From TMED27 sp041397865 (GTDB taxonomy: Bacteria; Pseudomonadota; Alphaproteobacteria; Micavibrionales; Micavibrionaceae): a DNA stretch of 64,000 bases. The notes under the pieces are model-generated. The model did not search any database. It was not told the DNA's origin and worked only from the letters and a program-made list of their open reading frames with translations. Shown here in pieces: positions 1 through 7,656 of this stretch. The stretch's first letter is position 1. The number at the start of each line of letters is the position of its first letter. Both the position numbers and the translations under genes were made by a program. The DNA lies in contig JAWKVT010000002.1 in NCBI GenBank assembly GCA_041397865.1, positions 496,001-560,000 on the forward strand, read 5' to 3'.

Positions 1-892
1 GAAGCTGTAAACGGCCTTTATGCAGGATATGGTCAATAGGGATCTGCAAAAAAGGAATGGAAAATGGAGAGGGCCATGTAGGAAAAGCTGGAAATTCCGT
101 GTGCTGCTGCTTAAGTTCAGCAGCATCTAACACAGACTTAAATACTGGCGAAAACGGCGTGATATTCCAATCCCCCAGCATAATAATATTCTCTTCTGTA
201 TCGCGTTTAATATCTTTGGTTGTAAGGTCGAGTTCCATATTACGCTGGTTTCGAAGCGCCGCGCTGGTCGGTGGCGGCGGATGAAGGGCATAAACCACAA
301 CCTCATGCCCTTCCTGCGGTTCAAAAACAAAACGCATCTGAATATTATCCAGCGCAATACGCTCAAAATTCTTAACCCGATATTCTTTAAAAGGATATTT
401 GCTTAAAACCACCATGCCAAAGGCATTCACCCGTGGTTCATGAATCTGGTAAGGGTAAGTTTTAATCAATATTTTTGCCGCATCTGAATGGCTTTTGGTT
501 GCTTCCTGCAAAACAACAACATCCGGTTTTTCTTCGGATAAAAAACGGACAAGGTTTTTGTGGTCCGTTATTTCGTATTTTCGATTGTAATGCATAATTT
601 TGAAAGCAGCATTTGTCGCGCTGTTCTGCGAAACAAATTCAAAGCTTGCATATATTTTGTAGCTGCTAAAAAGGCACAGAAACAAAGCTAAAAACATCGG
701 TGGCCATTTTTTTAATGCACCAAACCAGATGCCTAGAATTATTCCGCCTGCCACATACTGAAACTGAAAATGCGTAAAGAGATCCGTAACCCAACTGTTT
801 TCAGCAAAAAGACTGAGAAAAACACTTATGGCCAGTATGCAAAGCGCAAAACCGGCCATATTTGTAATCTGTTTCAGGGTTTCATGATGCAT
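1..892 (-). CDS. Membrane-anchored endonuclease/exonuclease/phosphatase (EEP) family protein, 3' end cut off by the window
   Basis: The reverse strand is open from an ATG at 892 to the window edge, about 297 codons. The first ~90 residues hold about three hydrophobic segments. Then come EEP-fold motifs in order: MHYNRK (first strand), VVVLQEA with the catalytic Glu, GMVVLSKYPF, YALHPPPP, LGDWNITPFSPVF (the G-D-x-N motif) and IDHILHKG, which would be the Asp-His motif. This matches membrane-anchored EEP proteins of the YafD type; the substrate is unknown (phosphodiester or phospholipid). The start lies 18 bp after the ctrA stop on the same strand, behind a GGAAG ribosome site, so it is probably co-transcribed with ctrA. 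The C-terminus is outside the window. Confidence 0.8.
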   Translation of the reverse strand, partial: MHHETLKQITNMAGFALCILAISVFLSLFAENSWVTDLFTHFQFQYVAGGIILGIWFGALKKWPPMFLALFLCLFSSYKIYASFEFVSQNSATNAAFKIMHYNRKYEITDHKNLVRFLSEEKPDVVVLQEATKSHSDAAKILIKTYPYQIHEPRVNAFGMVVLSKYPFKEYRVKNFERIALDNIQMRFVFEPQEGHEVVVYALHPPPPTSAALRNQRNMELDLTTKDIKRDTEENIIMLGDWNITPFSPVFKSVLDAAELKQQHTEFPAFPTWPSPFSIPFLQIPIDHILHKGRLQL

Positions 893-910
893 GAAACTTC
901 CGAAAAGGCC

Positions 911-1618
911 TTAACCGCTCACCGCTTTTTCCGCCGCCGCTTCTTGCGGATCGCGCAGCACATATCCGCGGCCCCAAACCGTTTCGATATAGTTATCACC
1001 ATCCGCCGCGTCCTGAATTTTCTTGCGCAGCTTACAGATAAACACGTCGATAATCTTCACCTCCGGTTCGTCCATCCCGCCATACAAATGGTTCAGGAAC
1101 ATCTCTTTCGTCAGCGTCGTGCCCTTGCGCAGCGATAGCAGCTCGATAATCCCGTACTCCTTGCCCGTCAGGTGCAACGGTTGCCCCGCCACTTCAACGG
1201 TGCGCGTATCAAGGTTAACCTTAACCTTTCCGGTTTCAATCACGCTCTGTGAATGCCCTTGGCTCCGCCGCACAATCGCCTGAATCCGCGCAATCAATTC
1301 GCGCTTGTCAAACGGCTTGGTCAGATAATCATCCGCGCCGTATCCCAGCCCCTTAATCTTGTTATCCAGTTCCGTCAGGCCGGAAAGAATCAAAATCGGC
1401 GTTTCAACCTTCGAATCACGCAGGGATTTCAAAACGTCATACCCATCCATATCCGGCAACATCAGATCGAGAATAATAATGTCGTAATCATAGATTTTCC
1501 CGATTTCCAGACCGTCTTCGCCCAGATCTGTCGTATCCACGATATACCCTTCGGATTTAAGCATAAGCTCTATGGATTTTGCAGTAGATGTATCATCTTC
1601 GACGAGAAGGACGCGCAT
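911..1618 (-). CDS. ctrA: Cell cycle response regulator CtrA
   Basis: 235 residues. The receiver domain (1-120) has the acidic pair E7/D8/D9, phospho-acceptor D51 in IILDLMLPDMDG and the lysine in LTKPFD. The OmpR-type winged helix follows (about 125-225), with CtrA-specific stretches such as LTGKEYGIIELL and the glycine-rich EPEVKIIDVFICKLR recognition region. In relatives CtrA-P controls DNA replication, division and the top of the flagellar hierarchy; the likely kinase CckA is at 54990. The C-terminus is AEKAVSG, not the Ala-Ala end that marks Caulobacter CtrA for ClpXP, so turnover may differ. The promoter upstream is packed with TTAA(C) motifs, fitting autoregulation. Confidence 0.96.
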   Translation of the reverse strand: MRVLLVEDDTSTAKSIELMLKSEGYIVDTTDLGEDGLEIGKIYDYDIIILDLMLPDMDGYDVLKSLRDSKVETPILILSGLTELDNKIKGLGYGADDYLTKPFDKRELIARIQAIVRRSQGHSQSVIETGKVKVNLDTRTVEVAGQPLHLTGKEYGIIELLSLRKGTTLTKEMFLNHLYGGMDEPEVKIIDVFICKLRKKIQDAADGDNYIETVWGRGYVLRDPQEAAAEKAVSG

Positions 1619-1696
1619 AACATTGATTCCCTTTTGTTTTTCAGCTTCACCAGTATGTTTTCCCGTTTCCGGGGGAGGGGCCGCCTTTACGGCTCA

Positions 1697-1744
1697 TTAA
1701 TCTTTCTTAACAACTATATTAACAAATATTAACAAGGTTAACAA
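1697..1744 (-). promoter_or_regulatory. ctrA promoter with array of five TTAA(C) motifs
   Basis: TTAA occurs at 1697, 1707, 1719, 1729 and 1738, spaced 9-12 bp, about one helical turn. On the minus strand a sigma70-like promoter reads TTGTTA (1744-1739), 17 bp, TAATAT (1721-1716), and both boxes overlap TTAA copies. CtrA binds TTAA-N7-TTAA in Caulobacter; the spacings here are 6, 8, 6 and 5, so no copy is a perfect full site. The leader to the ctrA ATG would be about 90 nt. Confidence 0.5.
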
Positions 1745-1765
1745 ATTCTTATTTTCAGGAAGTTT

Positions 1766-2152
1766 CTATGTTTCTAAAAGGTTCAGGATAAGAGAGGCTG
1801 TGTTTTCGGAACGGCATCCGGTATCCAGCGCAAAAACAGGGGTGTCCCTACAGGCTTCGATGATCTTGCTCATATTTGTTCCGGTCGCAAAGACTTTGCT
1901 GTTTTCTCCAAAATGATCTTTTAAACGCATCAGGCCGGTTTTTAAGATCTCAGGATCCCGTGAAAGAAAAGGGGAGTCGCAATCAATAACCACAAGGTCG
2001 CTGCCGCGCGCAGGGTCATAGAGGCTGCCAGGGTAGCTGAGTTCATTATATTTTATGTCGTGAAGCTCGAATCCCGCATCTTTAAGAGCTTTCCTGAAGG
2101 GAAGATTTCTTTTTCCAAACGGGACCGTTGTCACAAAGCACAGGCTGGTCAT
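1766..2152 (-). CDS. Unrecognised 128-residue protein
   Basis: The ATG at 2152 follows an AAGGAG ribosome site with good spacing, so this is very likely a real gene. I do not recognise the family. The sequence alternates hydrophobic strands and polar helices (LVVIDCDSPFLS, KVFATGTNMS, VFALDTG) in the manner of a small alpha/beta, perhaps receiver-like, fold, but there is no acidic pair or lysine signature. No signal peptide or membrane segment. It sits between ctrA and a divergent small gene and is less GC-rich than the flagellar genes. Confidence 0.6.
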   Translation of the reverse strand: MTSLCFVTTVPFGKRNLPFRKALKDAGFELHDIKYNELSYPGSLYDPARGSDLVVIDCDSPFLSRDPEILKTGLMRLKDHFGENSKVFATGTNMSKIIEACRDTPVFALDTGCRSENTASLILNLLET

Positions 2153-2210
2153 ATTAAGCTCCTTAAGTTCGCGCTATTAAGGCAAGAAAAATGAAAAAAG
2201 TCAAACAAAA

Positions 2211-2239
2211 TTGACATAATGAAAAATATTTGTTACCGT
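2211..2239 (+). promoter_or_regulatory. Putative sigma70-type promoter for the 2272 gene
   Basis: TTGACA (2211-2216), 17 bp, TACCGT (2234-2239). The -35 box is perfect and the -10 box is weak. It lies in the 119 bp space between the divergent genes at 2152 and 2272. Confidence 0.4.
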
Positions 2240-2271
2240 TCGGGGCGTGTTTAAGAGACTTAGGGAGCATA

Positions 2272-2640
2272 ATGATGTCAGATGATAAACGGAAGATGCG
2301 GGTTATAGTGATGCCGAAAGATAGCTCCGCCACGATTCATGGTGGAGTGAATGATTCTGCCGTACAAGCGATATTTAAGGAAGCGGTTGGAGAATTTAAT
2401 CCGGATGAGTATGGCACGAAAAATGTGAGGATATATCCGCCGCCTATTTTAGATTCGGAAAGTGGAGAGCCCATAGTTGAGTGGGGCACTAGCGTTGTGA
2501 CGTCCATTCTTTATGCTGATTTTAAAAGCGAAGATGCGGCCAGTAACTTTAGGTGGAGTATAGATGATAGCCTTGAGGATAAAGGTTTGAGCTCTAAGGT
2601 TGTGGTGGATTCTGCGAGTGTGCCGAAAGGCATGGGTTGA
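2272..2640 (+). CDS. Unrecognised 122-residue protein
   Basis: I chose the ATG at 2272 (followed by a second ATG at 2275) because GGGAG lies 5 bp before it; the frame is open upstream to a TTG at 2230. The product is soluble and begins MMSDDKRKMRVIVMPKD. Its middle (VRIYPPPIL, VVTSILYADF) looks like a beta-rich small domain. I do not recognise a family. It stands alone between ctrA and fliI with its own possible promoter and has no flagellar hallmark. Confidence 0.55.
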   Translation: MMSDDKRKMRVIVMPKDSSATIHGGVNDSAVQAIFKEAVGEFNPDEYGTKNVRIYPPPILDSESGEPIVEWGTSVVTSILYADFKSEDAASNFRWSIDDSLEDKGLSSKVVVDSASVPKGMG

Positions 2641-2689
2641 GCAAATCTTGAAGTTTTCTTTGGGGTACAACCGGGTCGCTCCATTCATG

Positions 2690-2718
2690 TTGGCTTGCCG
2701 TAATTTATCTTCTACTAT
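2690..2718 (+). promoter_or_regulatory. Putative leaderless promoter of fliI
   Basis: TTGGCT (2690-2695), 17 bp, TACTAT (2713-2718), then 6 bp to the fliI ATG at 2725. Transcription would start at or next to the start codon. No Shine-Dalgarno sequence precedes the ATG, which fits a leaderless mRNA. Confidence 0.45.
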
Positions 2719-2724
2719 ATTGGT

Positions 2725-4056
2725 ATGGACCGATTAACCGCTCAAATGGAAGCTCGCATCGCAGGGCTCACCCAAACCGAAACCTATGGGGAAGTCACCA
2801 AAATTCTCGGCCTTTTGGTGGAGATCGCAGGCTTTGGCAGCGCACTGTCTATCGGTTCCCACGTTCATTTACGCCCCAATAATAAACTCAATATCCCTTG
2901 CGAGGTTGTTGGTTTTAAAGACGGCCACGCACTGCTCATGCCTTTCGGCACACTCGAAGGCGTAGGGCTGGGCTGCAAGGCCTTCATTCAGGACACGCCC
3001 CCCGTCATCACCCCGGATGATCGCTGGCTGGGCCGCGTGATAAACGGCATGGGCGAGCCGATCGACGGCCTCGGCCCGCTGCAACAAGGCGGCCATCCCA
3101 TCCCGCTTAAAAACAAACCGCCCCCCCCTCATTCCCGCCAGCGTCTAGGGGCGCAGCTTGATCTGGGCGTGCGTGCAGTCAATGCCTTTCTCGCCACCGC
3201 GCGGGGCCAGCGTATGGGGATTTTCTCCGGCTCCGGCGTGGGGAAATCGGTCTTGCTCTCCATGATGGCCCGCTACACCGCCGCCGATGTTTCCGTCATC
3301 GGGCTCGTCGGCGAACGTGGCCGCGAGGTGCAGGAATTTCTCGAAGACGATCTCGGCCCCGACGGTCTCGCCCGCTCCGTCGTCGTTGTCGCCACGGGTG
3401 ATGAACCCGCCCTGATGCGCAGGCAAGCCGCCTACGTCACACTTGCTACGGCGGAGTATTTCCGCGCGCAAGGGAAGCAGGTTCTATGCCTTATTGATTC
3501 GCTTACACGCTTCGCCATGGCCCAGCGGGAAATCGGCCTCTCCGCCGGAGAGCCTCCAACTTCGAAAGGCTACCCCCCCACAACGTTCAGCGAACTCGCC
3601 CGGCTTCTCGAACGCGCCGGCCCCGGCGGCCCCGGCGAAGGCTCCATCACCGGCCTCTTCTCCGTCCTCGTCGAGGGAGATGACCATAACGAACCCGTCT
3701 CCGACGCGGTGCGCGGCATGGTTGACGGGCATATCGTCATGCACCGCGGCATCGCCGACCGCGGGCGCTATCCTGCTATCGACGCGCTGAAATCCATTTC
3801 CCGCTCTATGCCCGGCATTTTGAACGACCGGCAAAATGACATCATTAAACGCGCCAAACAGGTCATCTCCACTTACGAAGATATGGCCGAACTCATCCGC
3901 CTTGGCGCATACCGCCGTGGTTCCGACTCTGCGGTAGACGAAGCCCTTGTCCTGTATCCGCAGATTGAGGAGTTTCTCGGCCAACATAAAGACGAAAGCA
4001 ATACGATAGAGGAAAGCTTTGAACGCCTCGCCAGTATTTTAGGGATGGGGTATTAG
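2725..4056 (+). CDS. fliI: Flagellar export ATPase FliI
   Basis: 443 residues, normal for FliI. A beta-barrel N-domain (1-90) is followed by the F1-like ATPase core: Walker A SGSGVGKS at 168-175, GLVGERGREVQEF, the Walker B region VLCLIDSLTRFAMAQRE, and the SAGEPPTSKGYPP loop typical of flagellar/type III ATPases. It energises unfolding and delivery of export substrates with FliH and FliJ. It lies 455 bp before fliJ in the same direction, but a small gene on the other strand sits between them. The start is leaderless-looking (see 2690). Confidence 0.97.
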   Translation: MDRLTAQMEARIAGLTQTETYGEVTKILGLLVEIAGFGSALSIGSHVHLRPNNKLNIPCEVVGFKDGHALLMPFGTLEGVGLGCKAFIQDTPPVITPDDRWLGRVINGMGEPIDGLGPLQQGGHPIPLKNKPPPPHSRQRLGAQLDLGVRAVNAFLATARGQRMGIFSGSGVGKSVLLSMMARYTAADVSVIGLVGERGREVQEFLEDDLGPDGLARSVVVVATGDEPALMRRQAAYVTLATAEYFRAQGKQVLCLIDSLTRFAMAQREIGLSAGEPPTSKGYPPTTFSELARLLERAGPGGPGEGSITGLFSVLVEGDDHNEPVSDAVRGMVDGHIVMHRGIADRGRYPAIDALKSISRSMPGILNDRQNDIIKRAKQVISTYEDMAELIRLGAYRRGSDSAVDEALVLYPQIEEFLGQHKDESNTIEESFERLASILGMGY

Positions 4057-4400
4057 CTCAGAATATCAGGAATAAAGGGCAAAGCGCTTTGCCCGTTCGA
4101 ATGGACGCCGGGTTGATTCGGATCTGTCGAAAATTTTTCCAGAGTAAGGTCTTTGGGTGTGTGCGTTTCGACAATGATCGGGCAAGAGAACGCATCCATA
4201 AATACGAGCTGAGATGTCTTGTTGCCATCATCAGGAAGCAAAGCAATGAGCGCGGTCGGGAAGATATCCGGGGTCGGCTCTTCGTTTTGAGCCTCCGGTC
4301 TGACCTGAACGAAAAAAATAGCCGCAAGAGAGGCGGGGGCAAAAATATCCTCTACCGTCTCCAAAGCCTCGGCAGGGGCATTGTCAACATTTGTACTCAT
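4053..4400 (-). CDS. Hypothetical 115-residue protein between fliI and fliJ
   Basis: It starts at an ATG behind GAAGAGAAG and ends overlapping the last 4 bp of fliI on the opposite strand. Composition looks protein-like: acidic, proline-containing, with SLAAIFFVQVRPEAQ and FPTALIALLPDDG. No family recognised, no signal peptide. Near its 3' end an 18 bp perfect palindrome (4077-4094, GGGCAAAGC/GCTTTGCCC) sits just past the fliI stop and might act as a 3' hairpin for fliI mRNA. Its strand is unlike that of fliI/fliJ, so a flagellar role is not implied. Confidence 0.5.
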   Translation of the reverse strand: MSTNVDNAPAEALETVEDIFAPASLAAIFFVQVRPEAQNEEPTPDIFPTALIALLPDDGNKTSQLVFMDAFSCPIIVETHTPKDLTLEKFSTDPNQPGVHSNGQSALPFIPDILS

Positions 4401-4498
4401 CGTTGTGGTCTTCTCTTCAAAAACACAGAACTCTAATGTTAAATATGGTTTTTTCTTATGTCAACGATAAAAGCCTCCCCACAAAAAGGCTTTTCATT

Positions 4499-4504
4499 TA
4501 CAAT
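4499..4504 (+). promoter_or_regulatory. Possible -10 box of a leaderless fliJ promoter
   Basis: TACAAT at 4499-4504 lies 7 bp before the fliJ ATG and there is no Shine-Dalgarno sequence. No convincing -35 box is visible, so this is weak and rests partly on the same pattern at fliI, fliQ and the 44613 gene. Confidence 0.3.
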
Positions 4505-4511
4505 ATAGACC

Positions 4512-4934
4512 ATGGCTGATCTGAACCCTCTCATCCGCGTGCGCAAACATGCCGTTGAACAAAAACAAAAATTCGTAGCCGAGCTGTACCGCCAGGCCGA
4601 AGAGCTGCAAACTCAAAAAACGACGCTCCTGACCCAGCTTGATGAGGAGCAGGAGAAAGTTCAGGAGTTCGGCGTTGAAATGCTCTCTTATTTCGGGCCG
4701 TATTCCGAGGCCGTGAAAGAGCGTGTGGCTGAAATTGACCAGGCCGCCGCCACGCTGGAAGCCCGTATAGAAATCGCCCGCGAGGATATGCGTGAAGCCT
4801 ATGCGGAACTGAAAAAAATCGAAATCGCCAAAGAAAACCGCGAAACGGCAGAAGAAAAAGCCCGTAACAAAAAAGAATCCGACGAGCTCGACGACATTGC
4901 AATTGAAAGATTTCGGCGGAAGCAGGGCGAGTAA
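4512..4934 (+). CDS. fliJ: Flagellar FliJ family protein
   Basis: 140 residues, almost all charged heptad-like helix (for example EELQTQKTTLL, ARIEIAREDMREAYAELKKIEIAKE), the two-helix coiled coil expected for FliJ, the stalk that inserts in the FliI hexamer and contacts FlhA. Length and position after fliI agree with the family. Sequence conservation of FliJ is low, so the call rests on coiled-coil character plus context. Confidence 0.85.
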   Translation: MADLNPLIRVRKHAVEQKQKFVAELYRQAEELQTQKTTLLTQLDEEQEKVQEFGVEMLSYFGPYSEAVKERVAEIDQAAATLEARIEIAREDMREAYAELKKIEIAKENRETAEEKARNKKESDELDDIAIERFRRKQGE

Positions 4935-4940
4935 TTATGA

Positions 4941-5010
4941 TGTCATCCCCGCGGTTCTGCGGAGCAGAACTTAAACAGCGGGGATCCATATGTGTTCAGC
5001 TTTGCTGAAC
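4941..5010. repeat. Palindromic intergenic repeat, type B (copy 1)
   Basis: Outer arms ATCCCCGC (4945-4952) and GCGGGGAT (4978-4985) enclose an inner hairpin GTTCTGC/GCAGAAC. CATATG follows, then a second hairpin GTTCAGC (4994-5000)/GCTGAAC (5004-5010). A related element is at 36279-36405 with the same outer frame but a different inner stem that still pairs. It lies between the convergent ends of fliJ and the FliK-like gene and may serve as a two-way terminator. Confidence 0.7.
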
Positions 5011-5031
5011 GTTTTCTCAGGCGGGAAAGGG

Positions 5032-7062
5032 TTAAGCACTCATCCCCAGCGCATTTATGCGGCCCGCCTGAATGGTCACCCACCCCGCATTCTGCCCCTG
5101 AAAGGAAAGCTCTCCGGTGATCTGCGTATCTTTGAGCGCTTTCGCATAAATTCGCCGCATTTCCTCGCGCATAGCCTGTGAAAAAGCCTCTTGCGTACGC
5201 ACCGCCAGATCCAGCCGCCCCGGCTTAAAAAGCCCGTCAAGCTGCACTTTTCCCATCCGCTCAAGCGAAAGGTCAAAAACAAACCGCGTACTTTTCAGTA
5301 TCCCCGGCTCATCACTCTCGCCATCCTCATATTCATGCTTGGTATACAGCCCGATTTTGTGCATTTCCCCGTCCCGGTAAAGCGGAATGCTCATCGCCCG
5401 CCACTCCTGCGCGGCAGTTTCGGATGCTGCGCGGCCGAAATGCGCCCCCTCGCTTAAAAAACGGCTGATCGCCCGCCCGCCTTTTTGCGCTTTCAAAACG
5501 TCGGTTGCTTTATCCCCCAGCCATTGCGAAAGATCCCCCCCGCGCAGCGCCGCCACAAAAAACAGCACCGCCGGGCCAAGCTGTGCCGGGCTGGACGGCG
5601 AGGGCGTGACATTCACCAAAGCCTGAGACGCCTGCGGGGCTACGCGGGCAAGCGTTTGCAAAACCTCATCCAGCGCGGGCCATGGCTGCGGCGTAAGAAA
5701 GGCGGGCAAAGGAACCTCTTGCGGCTGGGCCGCTGCCGCCGTTTGCGTTTGCGCTCCGGGCGGCCCGGCCTGCGGCGTAAACTGAATTTGCGTCCCGATC
5801 GTGATATTCTCCGATGGAAATTGCAGTGTGAAAACCTGCTCCGCGCCGATTTGCGGAAAGAAAACGCTCAAAACCGGCAGCGTCTCGTTCGTAATATTCG
5901 TCACCACACCGCGCAAGCTTCCAGCATTCTGGTTTTGCAAAATGAGATTTTCCCCTTTTGGCGGCATGATAGCAGGAGCATTCTCTCCCCCAGGAACGAT
6001 CCGCACCTCCGGCGGCGAAATTTTTCCAATCACCACATCCAAAGGCTGCGGCTTTAAAGCAACCGCCGATACGGGGAGTTCCCGTGCTAGCGGGGCAGGG
6101 GAGGCGGCCAAAGGCTGCGCTATAATCGACGCCGGGCGGATTCCCAAAACCGCCGCGCGCGCAGGCGGCAGCTCCGCTTTAGGGGTCTGCACCTCAGTTA
6201 AAAGCGTTGAGGCTTGCCCCTGCGGAGCTTGTGAAATTTCCGCCGGGCCGCTTGTCCCAGCGGTTGCAAAAGCTCGGGAATCGAGGGGCTGCGTTATGGA
6301 GGGCGTAAAAACAGGGCCATCAAAAACAGGCGGTATCGCCGGTGCCGGTATTGCCGGTGAAGTCAAAATTTGCGGCGTTTGAGTTTGAGTATTCACCGCC
6401 GCTTGCCCGATATCGCTCACGGCTTGCTGTGAAATGATGTACGCTTGAAACGCAAGGGGTTCCGTAATCGTTGAAAAGACCTGCTGAAAAATGTCCGTTG
6501 CCGCCAAGGCCTGCGCCGCATGCGCCGGTAAAGGCTGCAACCGCACCACCGCCCCCTCAGGGGGAAGGGATCGCGCCGCTTCTACCGCTTGTCGCACAGC
6601 AGAAGGCAGCGGTTGCCGCACCCGCGGCGCAGTGTCGCCTTGCGCCCGCACCTCAACATCCACCGGCGTAGCCGTTGATCTTTGCGGCGCTTCTTGCGCT
6701 TCCCTGCGCGGCAACTCGCGCAAAGTCGCGGCCTCTGCCGGGCGCTCCGTATGCCGCGTATCTGCTCTGCCGGGCTGAATGTCAATCTCAACCCGCGCCC
6801 CGCGCTCTGGCGGCGGGTGGCCCTCCCGCACGCGCACATCAATATCTCCGCGCTCTGTGCGAATACGAACAGAGCCATCATCGTTCCGCCCCGCAACCTC
6901 GCCCTGAACGCGGATCGAACCCCGCCGCACACGCAGCTCCACCCGCACATTCTCCGGCACAGTAATCAACCGTACATTCGGCTCGGAAGAAGGGCGCTTC
7001 CCACCGTCCCGTCCTGCCGGGGGCGGCCCCGGCGGAAAGCTTGTGAAACCTGAATCGCTCAT
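5032..7062 (-). CDS. FliK-like (hook-length control family) protein, second copy in the window
   Basis: 676 residues. Roughly 100-520 is Pro/Ala/Gln-rich and probably disordered. The C-terminal ~140 residues are ordered and contain a FliK/Flg_hook-type domain: RFVFDLSLERMGKVQLDGLF, then RLDLAVRTQE and GELSFQGQNAGW. In FliK this domain contacts FlhB to switch export from hook to filament. A better FliK candidate lies at 30291 beside flgD/flgE, so this one may have a different substrate-switch role or act as a ruler for another structure. It lies downstream of flhF-flhG on the same strand but 594 bp away, with a divergent lipoprotein gene between. Confidence 0.65.
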   Translation of the reverse strand: MSDSGFTSFPPGPPPAGRDGGKRPSSEPNVRLITVPENVRVELRVRRGSIRVQGEVAGRNDDGSVRIRTERGDIDVRVREGHPPPERGARVEIDIQPGRADTRHTERPAEAATLRELPRREAQEAPQRSTATPVDVEVRAQGDTAPRVRQPLPSAVRQAVEAARSLPPEGAVVRLQPLPAHAAQALAATDIFQQVFSTITEPLAFQAYIISQQAVSDIGQAAVNTQTQTPQILTSPAIPAPAIPPVFDGPVFTPSITQPLDSRAFATAGTSGPAEISQAPQGQASTLLTEVQTPKAELPPARAAVLGIRPASIIAQPLAASPAPLARELPVSAVALKPQPLDVVIGKISPPEVRIVPGGENAPAIMPPKGENLILQNQNAGSLRGVVTNITNETLPVLSVFFPQIGAEQVFTLQFPSENITIGTQIQFTPQAGPPGAQTQTAAAAQPQEVPLPAFLTPQPWPALDEVLQTLARVAPQASQALVNVTPSPSSPAQLGPAVLFFVAALRGGDLSQWLGDKATDVLKAQKGGRAISRFLSEGAHFGRAASETAAQEWRAMSIPLYRDGEMHKIGLYTKHEYEDGESDEPGILKSTRFVFDLSLERMGKVQLDGLFKPGRLDLAVRTQEAFSQAMREEMRRIYAKALKDTQITGELSFQGQNAGWVTIQAGRINALGMSA

Positions 7063-7117
7063 AGAGCCATTTTAAACGCAAATCCCGCAAAAGCGCACAA
7101 AACTTTCGAGAAAAACT

Positions 7118-7145
7118 ATTTGCATTATCAAAGGATTTGCATTAT
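7118..7145 (+). repeat. 11 bp direct repeat upstream of a lipoprotein gene
   Basis: ATTTGCATTAT occurs at 7118-7128 and again at 7135-7145, a period of 17 bp, in the spacer between the divergent genes starting at 7062 and 7184. It could be a regulator site or overlapping promoter elements (TTGCAT, TGTAAT). Confidence 0.4.
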
Positions 7146-7183
7146 GTAATGTCTTCGTAATTTTAAAATAGAGACATATAAGT

Positions 7184-7636
7184 ATGAACAAAGCTTTGAA
7201 TCTGCAAAATGCTTTTTATTTTACAACCGCATTGTCTTTAGGTGCTTGCAGTCCTTTGCAGGATGCGCCGGAAAATCATGCGCAACTGAAAAATAATGCC
7301 TCACCCGACTGCGTTAGCGTAGAGAGCGTTGCAGGGCAACCGAAACGTAAAGCATATCTTGTTCCTCCCGATCCTGAAAGCGCGACCCTTTCATCCGTGC
7401 ATCAGCTTGTGACCACAAATTTTGTCCTTGACACACGTAGGAGCAATAGCAAAATAAGATATTTCAAGCCACATACAGACACTGTGCACATCCATGGTAA
7501 CGAATCAGAAGCAAATGGCGCGGCGCAAGCCTATTGCGATGGGGGAGAGGGTGAACTCGTTCGATATGTTTCGGATAAAAAACTGCAAACAATGCCGCCT
7601 ATCACAATAAGCGCACCGACTCAGGATAAAATATAA
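7184..7636 (+). CDS. Putative small lipoprotein, unknown function
   Basis: 150 residues. The N-terminus MNKALNLQNAFYFTTALSLGAC has a hydrophobic stretch and a lipobox (LGAC, Cys22), so lipidation and membrane anchoring are likely. The rest is polar with no recognised domain (Cys pairs at SPDCVSV and AAQAYCDGG). It is transcribed against its flagellar neighbours and AT-rich upstream, so it is probably not part of the flagellar operon. Confidence 0.6.
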   Translation: MNKALNLQNAFYFTTALSLGACSPLQDAPENHAQLKNNASPDCVSVESVAGQPKRKAYLVPPDPESATLSSVHQLVTTNFVLDTRRSNSKIRYFKPHTDTVHIHGNESEANGAAQAYCDGGEGELVRYVSDKKLQTMPPITISAPTQDKI

Positions 7637-7656
7637 AACCCTGAAGTTGCGCCGAC

